A stretch of DNA of 15,997 nucleotides from CAZFIO01 sp964519585 (GTDB lineage Bacteria > Bacillota > Clostridia > Tissierellales > Tissierellaceae), in contig CAZFIO010000029.1 in the NCBI GenBank assembly GCA_964519585.1, positions 1-15,997 of the forward strand, written 5' to 3'. Positions 6,232 to 14,163 of the stretch are shown one piece after another; positions within the stretch are counted from its first letter, which is position 1; the number at the start of each line of letters is the position of its first letter. Under the pieces are notes generated by a model, which was not told where the DNA came from, searched no databases, and was given only the letters and a program-made list of their open reading frames with translations. The position numbers and the translations under genes are program-made.

Positions 6232-8294
6232 ATCTTATCAACCATCCCTACAGCTTCAATTTCAATATCATTGGGTACATCATTTAAGGAAAGTACCGGT
6301 ATGTTGGGGAAATTAAATGCTATCATATTTCTAAAAGGAACCCTTATCTTAGGAGAGGCTAGGATTACTCCCTGTATCCCCTGGGATAAAAGTAGATTTG
6401 TCAAATTAGATATTTTATCAAAAATATCCGTCATTGTATCAGGTTTCAGCACTGGTATAGAACCAGACATGGTCTTTTGTATGTTCTCACCAATTTGCTC
6501 TTCCAAGTCTGGATGAATGGTAATAACCGTAAGGACTCCTTCTTGATTTAAGTAGGGTTCAACTATGGTTCGCTTTAGGCCATGCCTTACATACTCAGTT
6601 AAAACTTCCACATCCTTAGTCTTAGCTCCATTATCTGCCAAGACCTCCAATATAGTAACTAAATTATTTATAGGAATATTCTCTTGAAGTAGGTTTTGCA
6701 GGACTTTTTGTACTTCCCCTAGGCTAAGAATGTCCGGAATCAGCTCTTCCACCACCACATTGTACTTTTCCTTAATTCCTTCCAAAAGACTCTTAACTTC
6801 CTGCCTACCTAAAAGTTCATAACTGTAGTCTTTAATAATCTCCTTCAAATGTGTAACTAGGACTGTTACAGGTTCTACTATTGTATAACCCATTAGGTCA
6901 ATCCTATCTTTTTGGTCAGCTTCTACCCAAATAGCATCTAGGCCAAAGGCTGGCTCCTTTGTCTTAATCCCTTGAATTTCAAAGTCCTCAGTACCTGGAT
7001 CTAAAACTAAATACTTATTTAAATATACCTCTCCTCTTGCAACTTCACTTCCCTTGATTTTAACCACATAATCATTGGCAGCTAACTGTAAATTGTCCCT
7101 TATACGGATAGGGTTTAGAATTATCCCCATTTCATTGGCACATTGCCTTCTTATGGAGCTTATATGGGAAATAAGGTTATCATCACTACCCTCATCCACC
7201 ATGGGTATAATCCCGTAGCCTATCTCCAATGATATAGGCTCCACTTGGAAGGTCATAACCCCTTCATCCTTCTCTCTTGGTGTGGGTGGAGCATCCATGC
7301 CAGCCAAGGCTAGTTCTTTTTCTATCTTTTCATTTTCCATTAGTAAATATGACATAACCCCTAAAACCAAACCTACAAGTAGAAAGGGAATAGTTGGAAA
7401 GGCAGGTACCAGGGATATAAGAATCATAATAGATGATGCAAGCATAATAACCCTATAAAATCCAAAGAGCTCTTCAGTGACAGATTCGCCAAAGCCATGG
7501 CTATCATCTGATCTGGTGACCAAGATACCGGAAGCTACAGAAATCAATAGTGCAGGAATCTGGCTTACCAGCCCATCACCTATGGTAAGTTTACCAAACT
7601 TGTCCAGAGCCTCCAAGGCACCCATGCCCTCTTGTATGGAGAATAAAAGTATACCTCCAAGTAAGTTTATTATAGTAATTATAATACCCGCAATTGCATC
7701 CCCCTTAACAAATTTACTGGCACCATCCATGGCCCCGTAAAAATCTGCCTCTCTTTGGAGATTAAGCCTTCTTTCCTTGGCTTCTGCTTCATTTATAATT
7801 CCAGTGTTCAAATCAGCATCTATGGCCATTTGCTTGCCTGGCATAGCATCTAGTGTAAACCTTGCTGAAACCTCAGATACCCTAGAGGCACCATTGGTTA
7901 CAACAACCATTTGAACAATTACAATAATTACGAATATTATAGCTCCCACAATATAGTTGTTCCCTGTTACAAATACTGCAAAGGAATCTATAACCTTTCC
8001 TGCAGCCCCTACACTTAGGATTAACCTAGTAGATGAAATGTTTAGGGCCAGCCTAAACATAGTTGTTATCAAAAGTAGGGTTGGAAAGGTTGAAAATTGT
8101 AGTACATTTGTAGTAAAAAGGGTTAAAAGTAGGATAATAACACCCAAAGAAATATTTATAACCAAAAGAAAGTCCAAAATCCCACTAGGCATAGGAATTA
8201 TTATAATCCCTATTATAGCCACTATGGTAAAGGCAATGGCTATTTCAATATATTTATTTATAAAATCAGTAATCCTTCTTATGATAGCTGACAT
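6228..8294 (-). CDS. flhA: Flagellar type III export gate protein FlhA
   Basis: 688-residue inner membrane export gate protein; its cytoplasmic ring docks chaperone-substrate complexes, and its membrane part couples ion flow to secretion. The N-terminal half (about 17-325) has eight or so hydrophobic helices. It includes the FHIPEP-type signature RFTLDAMPGKQ (145-155) followed by a conserved aspartate pair. The rest is a soluble domain (about 345-688) containing EPAFGLDAIWV, YTIVEPVTVLVTHL and GGAK-like NGAKTKDVEVLTEYVRHGL. Length is typical (about 680-700). AAGGAAG precedes the ATG; flhB ends 19 bases upstream. It overlaps flhF by ATGA. Confidence 0.97.
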   Translation of the reverse strand: MSAIIRRITDFINKYIEIAIAFTIVAIIGIIIIPMPSGILDFLLVINISLGVIILLLTLFTTNVLQFSTFPTLLLITTMFRLALNISSTRLILSVGAAGKVIDSFAVFVTGNNYIVGAIIFVIIVIVQMVVVTNGASRVSEVSARFTLDAMPGKQMAIDADLNTGIINEAEAKERRLNLQREADFYGAMDGASKFVKGDAIAGIIITIINLLGGILLFSIQEGMGALEALDKFGKLTIGDGLVSQIPALLISVASGILVTRSDDSHGFGESVTEELFGFYRVIMLASSIMILISLVPAFPTIPFLLVGLVLGVMSYLLMENEKIEKELALAGMDAPPTPREKDEGVMTFQVEPISLEIGYGIIPMVDEGSDDNLISHISSIRRQCANEMGIILNPIRIRDNLQLAANDYVVKIKGSEVARGEVYLNKYLVLDPGTEDFEIQGIKTKEPAFGLDAIWVEADQKDRIDLMGYTIVEPVTVLVTHLKEIIKDYSYELLGRQEVKSLLEGIKEKYNVVVEELIPDILSLGEVQKVLQNLLQENIPINNLVTILEVLADNGAKTKDVEVLTEYVRHGLKRTIVEPYLNQEGVLTVITIHPDLEEQIGENIQKTMSGSIPVLKPDTMTDIFDKISNLTNLLLSQGIQGVILASPKIRVPFRNMIAFNFPNIPVLSLNDVPNDIEIEAVGMVDKI

Positions 8295-8313
8295 AGTCTT
8301 CTTCCTTTCAATC

Positions 8314-9384
8314 CTAAATCCTACCCTTATTTCTATTCTCCATTTGATATACCAGGGCTAGAATTTCTGCAACAGCCTTATATAATTCCACGGGAACCTC
8401 TTGTCCCACCTGAACTTCGTAATACATGGTCCTTGCCAGTTCTCTATTTTCCATAAGGGGAATCCCTTTTTCCCTGGCCTTTTCCTTAATCTTATTGGCA
8501 AGATAGTCTTGCCCCTTGGCTAATACAACTGGAACCCTGTCCAAGTCTGTATCATACCTTATGGCTATAGCCAAGTGGGTAGGGTTGGTGACAACTACAG
8601 TAGAGGATTCAATTCCTGCCATCATTCGACTCATAGCCAGTTCCCTCTGCCTTCTCATTCTAGCAGATTTCACCTCTGGACTACCTTCCATTTCCTTAAA
8701 TTCATCCTTAACTTCCTGCTTAGTCATCCTAAGGTTTTTCCTATGGTCCAGCTTCTCAATTACAAAGTCTAGGGCTGCCAAAAGTAGCATTATAATAGCA
8801 ATATTAAAGATTATGTCCCTAGCAAAATCTACGAAAAAAGGAAATAGCCTTCTAGTCCCTAAGTTACTGGAATTTACAATTGCATTTATAGAACCTTTAA
8901 GATTTCTATAGCTTATATATATAACTAAAATCAGCTTAGCAATATTTTTCACCAAGGTGAAAGCTGCCTTTTTTGAAAATAAGTTTTTAAAACCCTCTAT
9001 AGGATTTAACTTCTTAAAATTAGGCTTCAGGGGATCTGTGGTAAAGAGAAAGCCCACCTGAGCCAGGTTAACCCCAATTCCCAAAAGTAAGACTAGGGCA
9101 AAGAATGGTAGTATAAATAGCAAAAACTCTATAGAATGATTAATTAAGATTTTACCTACATTGTCCCTACTTAGGATGGTTTGATAATTATCCCCTAGGG
9201 ATCTGCCTAGATAGTTTAAGGCATTGTTAAAGGTATATTGGGATAGGGAACTTGCTAGCAAGGTAAAAACAAAGAAGGATACTGCAGCATTTATATCTGC
9301 GCTTTTTGCAACCTGACCCTTTTCTCTGGCTTCCCTAAGCCGCTTGGGGGTTGCTTCTTCAGTCCTATTTTCTCTGTCTTCCAT
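8314..9384 (-). CDS. flhB: Flagellar export switch protein FlhB
   Basis: 356-residue export apparatus protein that switches substrate class from rod/hook to filament type after autocleavage. The N-terminus DRENRTEEATPKRLREAREKGQVAKS (residues 3-28) is the classic start of the family. Four membrane helices lie at about 34-52, 84-107, 142-158 and 187-209. The autocleavage motif NPTH is intact at 267-270, in VVTNPTHLAIAIRY. The C-terminal domain ends soon after VELYKAVAEILALVYQ, the usual length. fliR and flhB are separate genes here, unlike the fused fliR-flhB of some clostridia. GGGGAGTGAGG lies in front of the ATG; the gap to fliR is 18 bases. Confidence 0.97.
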   Translation of the reverse strand: MEDRENRTEEATPKRLREAREKGQVAKSADINAAVSFFVFTLLASSLSQYTFNNALNYLGRSLGDNYQTILSRDNVGKILINHSIEFLLFILPFFALVLLLGIGVNLAQVGFLFTTDPLKPNFKKLNPIEGFKNLFSKKAAFTLVKNIAKLILVIYISYRNLKGSINAIVNSSNLGTRRLFPFFVDFARDIIFNIAIIMLLLAALDFVIEKLDHRKNLRMTKQEVKDEFKEMEGSPEVKSARMRRQRELAMSRMMAGIESSTVVVTNPTHLAIAIRYDTDLDRVPVVLAKGQDYLANKIKEKAREKGIPLMENRELARTMYYEVQVGQEVPVELYKAVAEILALVYQMENRNKGRI

Positions 9385-9402
9385 GTCCTCACTCCCCTAG
9401 TC

Positions 9403-10158
9403 CTATGCAAAATACTGGAAGAAATTTTCCATATAGCCTGGCATCATTTCCAAAATCTTTCCTATAGAGTTTAGAACTCCAGAGGAAATTACTAAAAATA
9501 TCAAAATACTTACTAAAATCTTCATAGGCATACCCAGCATCAAAACATTGATTTGTGGGATAGTCCTTGATATGGTCCCCATAATTATATCCGTAAGGAG
9601 GACAACTATAATCAGGGGGGCAGCAAGGTTAAAACCCAGTTCAAATACCAGGGCAAAAAGTTTTACAATTCCTTCAACACCTAAGTTTTGAATGTTTACA
9701 TGATTAATTGGTACATAGTTAAAGGATCTTATAATACTTTCTATTAGCCTATGGTGGAGGTTTAATAGGAAGAAGGCAGTAATTGAAAGCCAATAGTAAA
9801 CCTTTCCATAGTTGGATACATGAGTCCCTGTGCTAGGGTCATAAATATTGCCCATGGAAAACCCAACCTTAAAGTCTATAAACTGACCTGCTATTTCACT
9901 AGCAGAGAAAAATAACTTACTTACAAAACCTAGAGTAAGTCCAAAAAGTACTTCCTTAATAATCAATATTATAAAAAGTAGATAGGCCCCAGTAACCTCT
10001 ATATCTGGTGTCATAAGGTATACAATCATGGTTAAGGAAAATGATATAAAAACCTTGGCAATATTAGGAAAACCCTTATAGGAAAAACCAGGTGTAAGAA
10101 CTATGAAAGAGGTAATCCTAGTAAAAATTAAGATTAATTTCTGTATTTGTATAATCAT
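9403..10158 (-). CDS. fliR: Flagellar export gate protein FliR
   Basis: 251-residue membrane protein of the FliP5-FliQ4-FliR1 export gate. The sequence is hydrophobic throughout, with about six helices. Family marks are FTRITSFIVLTPGFSYKGFPNIAKVFISFSLT near the N-terminus, AGQFIDFKVGFSMGNIYDPSTGTHVSNYG in the middle and the C-terminal PQINVLMLGMPMKILVSILI. Length matches the family (about 250-260). AGGTGATGAT lies directly before the ATG, 8 bases after fliQ. Confidence 0.95.
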   Translation of the reverse strand: MIIQIQKLILIFTRITSFIVLTPGFSYKGFPNIAKVFISFSLTMIVYLMTPDIEVTGAYLLFIILIIKEVLFGLTLGFVSKLFFSASEIAGQFIDFKVGFSMGNIYDPSTGTHVSNYGKVYYWLSITAFFLLNLHHRLIESIIRSFNYVPINHVNIQNLGVEGIVKLFALVFELGFNLAAPLIIVVLLTDIIMGTISRTIPQINVLMLGMPMKILVSILIFLVISSGVLNSIGKILEMMPGYMENFFQYFA

Positions 10159-10166
10159 ATCATCAC

Positions 10167-10433
10167 CTAACTAAGTATAGCTATAAGGCCATAGAGATAG
10201 TTTATAAGGTCAGTAAGGGTATTTATCATATAGGAACCCAAAATTATTAGCCCCAACAAGACAGCTATTAGTTTAGGTACAAAACTAAGGGTCTGCTCCT
10301 GAATTTGTGTAGTAGCCTGAAGTATACTGATAATCAAACCTATAAGCATTGATATAATCAGTATAGGCCCAGCTAGCTTAAGTATGGTAATAAAGGCATT
10401 TCTCATGATATCCAATACCAGTGACTGTGTCAT
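10167..10433 (-). CDS. fliQ: Flagellar export gate protein FliQ
   Basis: 88-residue protein with two membrane hairpin helices (about 14-36 and 50-76), the standard size and layout of FliQ. LKLAGPILIISMLIGLIISILQATTQIQEQTLSFVPK carries the family's conserved LxxAGPxLxxxLxxGLxxSxxQAxTQIxExTLxFxPK pattern. It forms part of the export gate with FliP and FliR. TAGGAGAG is upstream of the ATG, and the gap to fliP is 10 bases. Confidence 0.96.
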   Translation of the reverse strand: MTQSLVLDIMRNAFITILKLAGPILIISMLIGLIISILQATTQIQEQTLSFVPKLIAVLLGLIILGSYMINTLTDLINYLYGLIAILS

Positions 10434-10443
10434 ACTATCTCTC

Positions 10444-11202
10444 CTATATAAAACTTTCTACTAAAGACTTTACAACCAAATGCCAGCCATCCACCAAAAC
10501 GAATACCAATATCTTAAAAGGTAGGGATATCATTACTGGAGGTAGCATAAACATACCCATGGACATAAGGATACTGGCAACCACCATATCTATGACTAAG
10601 AAGGGTATAAAGATTATAAATCCTATAGAAAAAGCCCTCCTTAATTCACTTATAGCAAAGGCTGGTACAACAGTGGTTATAGGTGTATCAATTGGTCTAG
10701 TTGGGTTTTCACTTCCTGAAGCCCTTAAAAAGAGGGCCAGGTCTTTTTCTCTAGTATACTTGAGCATAAATTCCTTCAGGGGTAGAGCAGCCCTATCCAT
10801 GGCCTCAGATTGACTTATTTCTTCCTCAAGAAAGGGAGTTACAGCCACATCCAAGACTTCAGTATAGACAGGCTTCATTATAAAAAATGTAAGAAAAAGG
10901 GCAAGTCCGATTAAAAGTTGGTTTGGCGGTGATTGTTGTGTACCTAGACCATTTCTAAGAAAGGACAAGACGATTATTATCCTTGTAAAACTAGTGGTTA
11001 AGATTAAAAATGAAGGTGCTAGACTTAAGACTGTTAATATTATAAATAATTTTATAGAATCAACAGTAGCCTGTGGTGTCCCATCTTCATCATTAAATAC
11101 AAATCCCAAACCATCTGTAAAGGGATCAGCAAATATATTTTTAGGTATTAGAACAATCATAATAACCAATAGTAAGATTGCAATTTTTGATTTCCTAGTC
11201 AC
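10444..11202 (-). CDS. fliP: Flagellar export gate protein FliP
   Basis: 252-residue membrane protein that forms the core of the export gate. It starts at a GTG that overlaps the fliO stop as GTGA, giving a basic N-terminus and signal-like helix (KIAILLLVIMIVLIPKNIFA, residues 6-25). Family motifs are FILTTSFTRIIIVLSFLRNGLGTQQSPPNQ in the first membrane region, PVYTEVLDVAVTPF, TVVPAFAISELRRAFSIGF and the final MMLPP-type MFMLPPVMISLPFKILVFVLVDGW. Length is usual for FliP with a signal peptide. The overlap with fliO suggests translational coupling. Confidence 0.96.
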   Translation of the reverse strand: MTRKSKIAILLLVIMIVLIPKNIFADPFTDGLGFVFNDEDGTPQATVDSIKLFIILTVLSLAPSFLILTTSFTRIIIVLSFLRNGLGTQQSPPNQLLIGLALFLTFFIMKPVYTEVLDVAVTPFLEEEISQSEAMDRAALPLKEFMLKYTREKDLALFLRASGSENPTRPIDTPITTVVPAFAISELRRAFSIGFIIFIPFLVIDMVVASILMSMGMFMLPPVMISLPFKILVFVLVDGWHLVVKSLVESFI

Positions 11203-11573
11203 TTTCTTCCCTCATTCCAATAAGTGTCTGTCTTTTTATTCCTTCCTGTGAAAGTCTTTATACCATCCACGAAGCTGGTGTTAAAGTTGTTTTCATCAGC
11301 CTGGATTTGACTTATTAATTCTTCCATTTCAAGATCATCAAGTTCTTTTAAAATCCTGTTTTCATTTTGACTAAAGCTCATAAGATAGTATTTCCCACAT
11401 ATTTCTACTATTGAAATAGCAGAGTTATTGTTTACTCCTACCCTTTCAATTATCTTTATAAGCCTATTTTGCTTGCTTGTATACCTGCCCATAAACCTTA
11501 ATATAGTATGGGCTAAAAAGATAACAAAAACAAGAACCAAGAGACTTTGAACTATAGCTAGAAAACTATCCAT
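11199..11573 (-). CDS. fliO: Flagellar assembly factor FliO (FliZ)
   Basis: 124-residue protein with one N-terminal membrane helix (about 5-24), followed by a small cytoplasmic domain with IKIIERVGVNNNSAISIVEICGKYYLMSFSQNENRILKEL. That pattern of strands is the FliO/FliZ core. FliO helps FliP form its ring before FliQ and FliR join and is often absent or poorly conserved. It stands directly before fliP and overlaps it by 4 bases, which supports the call more strongly than sequence identity does. AGGAAGTG lies upstream of the ATG; the gap to fliL is 19 bases. In many Bacilli, fliM, fliY and cheY lie between fliL and this gene; here they do not. Confidence 0.85.
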   Translation of the reverse strand: MDSFLAIVQSLLVLVFVIFLAHTILRFMGRYTSKQNRLIKIIERVGVNNNSAISIVEICGKYYLMSFSQNENRILKELDDLEMEELISQIQADENNFNTSFVDGIKTFTGRNKKTDTYWNEGRK

Positions 11574-11592
11574 TTCTTCACTTCCTAATTAT

Positions 11593-12039
11593 TTATTGAA
11601 CAACTAGATTGGTAAAATATACTTCCTCAATAACATCCTTACCCAAGGCCTTATTTACATCTTTGATTATGTTTAGTTTTAGATTATCAGTTTCTCCCAC
11701 ATCCAGCATCTCCTCAGCAGTCTTTACCCGAAGATTTGATAGAACTATGTCTCGAATTTTTGCTACACTGGTTTCCACTGTCTTTATGCTTTTTTTATCA
11801 GTATACATAAGTGATACTGAAGTTTTTAAGTAGGCCTTGCTCCTACCATCTGCCTTAAGGTTGACTATAAACTCTTCTAGATTTAAAGTATACTCATCCC
11901 TAGTCTCTAGTGCCTTCTTTATATTACCTAAGGTCCCCTTTGGCAACAAAAAATAGGCCAGCACTGATACCAAAATCAAAATTATAAGCAACAAAGCTAT
12001 AATTATGGTCTTTCTACTTTTAGATTTAATAATATCCAT
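11593..12039 (-). CDS. fliL: Stator-associated basal body protein FliL
   Basis: 148-residue single-span membrane protein that rings and stabilises the MotAB stator. The membrane helix lies at about 11-32 (TIIIALLLIILILVSVLAYFLL) after a basic N-terminus. The periplasmic-side domain has YTLNLEEFIVNLKADGRSKAYLKTSVSLMY and ends in LGKDVIEEVYFTNLVVQ, the usual FliL C-terminus. Length is typical (140-170). The ATG overlaps the end of motB by 14 bases, with GAGGTGATAGAAG just upstream, so its translation is likely coupled to motB. Confidence 0.93.
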   Translation of the reverse strand: MDIIKSKSRKTIIIALLLIILILVSVLAYFLLPKGTLGNIKKALETRDEYTLNLEEFIVNLKADGRSKAYLKTSVSLMYTDKKSIKTVETSVAKIRDIVLSNLRVKTAEEMLDVGETDNLKLNIIKDVNKALGKDVIEEVYFTNLVVQ

Positions 12040-12787
12040 CTTCTATCACCTCATTGCTCTTTTCATCAAATATTATAAGAATATTTACCCGCCTGTTGAT
12101 TGCCCTATTTTCAGCATTGGTGTTTGGCACCATGGGCCTATATTCACCATAGCCGGTAGCTGATAATCTTTTGGATGCTATTCCACCCTCTTCCTCCAAA
12201 TACCTTAAGACTGTAACTGCCCTAGCTGTTGACAGCTCCCAGTTGGATGGAAACCTAGGGGTATTTATAGGAACATCATCCGTATAACCTTCTATGGAAA
12301 TTTCATTGTGGAAATCCTTGAAAATTCCCATAAGTTTATTTAAAACTCCTATACCCTGGTCTTTCAGGTCCGCTCTGGCAGGTTCAAAGAGTATAGCCTC
12401 CTTAATATCCACATAAACCCCACGCTTGTTTACACTTACACTGACATTGGCCTCTAGACCCTGAGTATCTATGTAGTCCATAACTGTATTGTATACTTCC
12501 ATAATCTCCTGCATAAGGGTAGTGTTGGTATCCTCTCCTATAGGAGGATCTTCGTCAGGGATTTCTAAGTCTTGGCTTGGTCCCTCAACAATTTGAGTAT
12601 AACCTAGGCCAGAAAGAACCCCCTGCAAGGATTGACTCATCTGTTTAAACTTAGCAGCATCAATATTTGACATGGAATACAATAAAATAAAAAATGTAAG
12701 CAGGAGGGACATCAAATCAGAAAATGTTGTCATCCAACCGGGAGAACCTCCCCCGCCTCCATCTTTTTTGCCAAATCTCCTACTCAT
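12026..12787 (-). CDS. motB: Flagellar stator protein MotB (sodium-type membrane motif)
   Basis: 253-residue stator subunit from the ATG at 12787; the frame is open five codons further to a GTG inside motA. The short N-terminus MSRRFGKKDGGGGG leads into one membrane helix with WMTTFSDLMSLLLTFFILLYS (18-38). Asp24 is the ion-binding residue. WMxTFSDLM is closer to PomB/MotS (sodium stators) than to proton-type MotB, which usually reads W-(x)-YAD. The C-terminal OmpA-like peptidoglycan-binding domain (about 125-240) has EGYTDDVPI (166-174), NWELSTARA (182-190) and NRRVNI (231-236). The linker at 65-90 is acidic and proline-containing, as for a plug/linker region. It overlaps motA by 8 bases and fliL by 14. 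The stator identity is certain; the coupling ion is inferred. Confidence 0.94.
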   Translation of the reverse strand: MSRRFGKKDGGGGGSPGWMTTFSDLMSLLLTFFILLYSMSNIDAAKFKQMSQSLQGVLSGLGYTQIVEGPSQDLEIPDEDPPIGEDTNTTLMQEIMEVYNTVMDYIDTQGLEANVSVSVNKRGVYVDIKEAILFEPARADLKDQGIGVLNKLMGIFKDFHNEISIEGYTDDVPINTPRFPSNWELSTARAVTVLRYLEEEGGIASKRLSATGYGEYRPMVPNTNAENRAINRRVNILIIFDEKSNEVIEDGYY

Positions 12788-13601
12788 ATTCCTCAACTCC
12801 ACTCATACTGTCGGCCTCTGCTTGAGTTTTTTCTGCCTCAAATTCCCTTCTTTCTTCAGGGGACAAATAAGTAATAAGTTTTTCTTCTAGAAGCCTTGGA
12901 TTGGAGCCAGCCTGGATTTCCAGGAGTCCATCAATTATCATTTCACCTACATAGATTTCCTCATCAGTCTGCTCACTTAAATTGTTGGCTATAGGTAAAA
13001 AAATCAGGTTGGCTGTTAGACTACCGTAAAATGTGGTAATCAAGGCAGTAGCCATTCCTGGTCCTATGGCACTAGGATCTTCTAGGTTTGCCAACATGGC
13101 TATAAGTCCTATAAGTGTACCTAACATACCAAAGGCTGGAGATAACTCACCCCATTTATTGAAAACATCCTGACCTGTCCTATGCCTTCTTTCAAGTGTA
13201 TCTATCTTTAGGTCCATAATCTTTTTTATAATATCCGGCTCTACTCCGTCTATTACCATTTGTAGACCAGAAATTAGAAATTCATTGTCCATGTTTGCTA
13301 TATCATCTTCTAGTGCCAGTAGTCCATCCATTCGTGCCTTTCTGGATAGGTCACTAAAAAGCCTCACCAATTCTCCCTTGTTGTCTTGGGGGGTGGCCAA
13401 AAGCATTTTCATTACATTGGGAATATTTAAAAGAGTCTTAAAGGGGAAAGAAATCATCAGGGCACAAAATGACCCTAGTATGGTTATAATCATAGATACT
13501 CCATGAATAAAACTTTTGATTTCACTATCTATGGATATGGCCCAAAATATTAAAATTAATCCTCCCACAGTACCAATTATTGGTAGCATGTTCTTCTTCA
13601 T
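12780..13601 (-). CDS. motA: Flagellar stator protein MotA
   Basis: 273-residue stator subunit with four membrane helices (about 5-23, 34-55, 154-174, 183-205) and a large cytoplasmic loop. The loop has KARMDGLLALE (88-98), which contains the conserved Arg and Glu that contact FliG. GELSPAFGMLGTLIGLIAML (151-170) carries the conserved proline near the channel, and PGMATALITTFYGSLTANLIFLPIANNL is the usual fourth helix. A charged C-terminal tail (residues 228-273) ends the protein. The ATG overlaps the flbD stop as ATGA, and GGAG lies upstream. Pairing with a PomB/MotS-like MotB suggests a MotP/PomA-type partner. Confidence 0.95.
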   Translation of the reverse strand: MKKNMLPIIGTVGGLILIFWAISIDSEIKSFIHGVSMIITILGSFCALMISFPFKTLLNIPNVMKMLLATPQDNKGELVRLFSDLSRKARMDGLLALEDDIANMDNEFLISGLQMVIDGVEPDIIKKIMDLKIDTLERRHRTGQDVFNKWGELSPAFGMLGTLIGLIAMLANLEDPSAIGPGMATALITTFYGSLTANLIFLPIANNLSEQTDEEIYVGEMIIDGLLEIQAGSNPRLLEEKLITYLSPEERREFEAEKTQAEADSMSGVEEYE

Positions 13602-13801
13602 TTTACTCCCTCCAATGGGGCTAGAAAAACCCTTCTTCTAAATTCTACAGTTTTATTGATTATTTCATCTATAGTATCCTTAACCCGGATTACCTTCCCA
13701 TCAGTTAAGGTAATGATTGTGTCAGGTGATTGAGCAATTTTATAAATTAAATCACTGTTTAAGCAAAACTCTTTTCCATTTAAGGAAGTAAGCATTATCA
13801 T
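13598..13801 (-). CDS. flbD: FlbD/SwrD family flagellar protein
   Basis: 67-residue soluble protein of the FlbD/SwrD family. It starts at the ATG at 13801, with AGAGGGGG seven bases upstream and the family-typical beginning MIMLTSLNGKEFCLNSDLI. The middle SPDTIITLTDGKVIRVKDTIDEII and the end VEFRRRVF also fit. The frame is open upstream to a TTG in repeat sequence, which is not a credible start. In Bacillus subtilis SwrD raises motor torque, apparently through the stators. Its placement directly before, and overlapping, motA fits that role. It is the first gene after a 440-base repeat-filled gap, so it may need its own promoter, but no convincing -35/-10 pair was seen. Confidence 0.88.
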   Translation of the reverse strand: MIMLTSLNGKEFCLNSDLIYKIAQSPDTIITLTDGKVIRVKDTIDEIINKTVEFRRRVFLAPLEGVK

Positions 13802-13812
13802 GATATAACCCC

Positions 13813-13845
13813 CTCTTAACAATAGTCTAGCAATGGTCTAGCAAT
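13813..13845 (-). repeat. 11-bp tandem repeat, three units, next to flbD
   Basis: On the minus strand three consecutive 11-mers read ATTGCTAGACC (13845-13835), ATTGCTAGACT (13834-13824) and ATTGTTAAGAG (13823-13813). The last unit runs into the flbD ribosome binding site. The first unit matches the ATTGTTTAACC unit at the other end of the gap at 8 of 11 positions, in opposite orientation. Confidence 0.6.
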
Positions 13846-13885
13846 TGCTTGTAAAGACACTTGTGGGTAGAGCTTTGGGGTCTGC

Positions 13886-13956
13886 GGGTGGACATACCCC
13901 GGGGCACTCCCAATTGTAATCCCTACGGTGTAAATATAGGTTGGTGGCGTCCACCC
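13886..13956. repeat. Inverted-repeat element with GGGTGGAC/GTCCACCC arms
   Basis: GGGTGGAC at 13886-13893 is the exact complement of GTCCACCC at 13949-13956. The interior contains CCCCGGGG and ends in CCTACGGTG, and CCTGTAGGGG-like sequence follows on the minus strand. The arms and GTAGGG boxes recall dispersed palindromic elements of clostridial intergenic regions (from memory). It is far richer in G and C than the surrounding genes, which suggests insertion rather than local origin. Confidence 0.5.
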
Positions 13957-13984
13957 CTACAGGTTTTTCTGAGTATGTCTTCTC

Positions 13985-14117
13985 TGTCATTCCGAGCCTG
14001 CGAGGAATCTTAGACCCCAAATCCTGACCCTGATTCTGTCATCTGGACCCAAGTGGAGAGATCTCCTTCTTGAAAACGGAGATTTCTCCATTCCATTTCA
14101 TTCCAGTCGAAATGACA
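13985..14117. repeat. TGTCATT-ended palindromic repeat (MITE-like)
   Basis: The element starts TGTCATTCCGAGCCTGCGAGGAATCT at 13985-14010 (shown in part) and ends with AATGACA at 14111-14117. An internal TGTCAT at 14037-14042 begins a nested 81-base inverted repeat: GGAGAGATCTCC around 14055-14066 faces GGAGATTTCTCC around 14078-14089, with TGTCAT/ATGACA ends. TGTCATT(C/T)CGA...GAGAAATCTC sequences are, from memory, a very widespread bacterial intergenic repeat. There is no coding content or transposase. Confidence 0.65.
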
Positions 14118-14163
14118 GAAGGATTTGTCTGGGTATGTGGTAGGACACATAGCTACCTTCCCT

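Noticed and set aside
13822..13857. Possible sigma-A promoter for flbD (TTTACA or TTGCTA with TGTTAA-like -10) in the 11-bp repeats
   Set aside because: Neither pairing has both a good -35 and a good -10, and the repeats create such matches by themselves.
13838..14020. 60-codon open frame on the minus strand in the flgE-flbD gap
   Set aside because: It lies wholly inside palindromic repeat elements, has no ribosome binding site and has a composition (PGVCPPADP, ETNLYLHRRD-like) typical of translated repeats.
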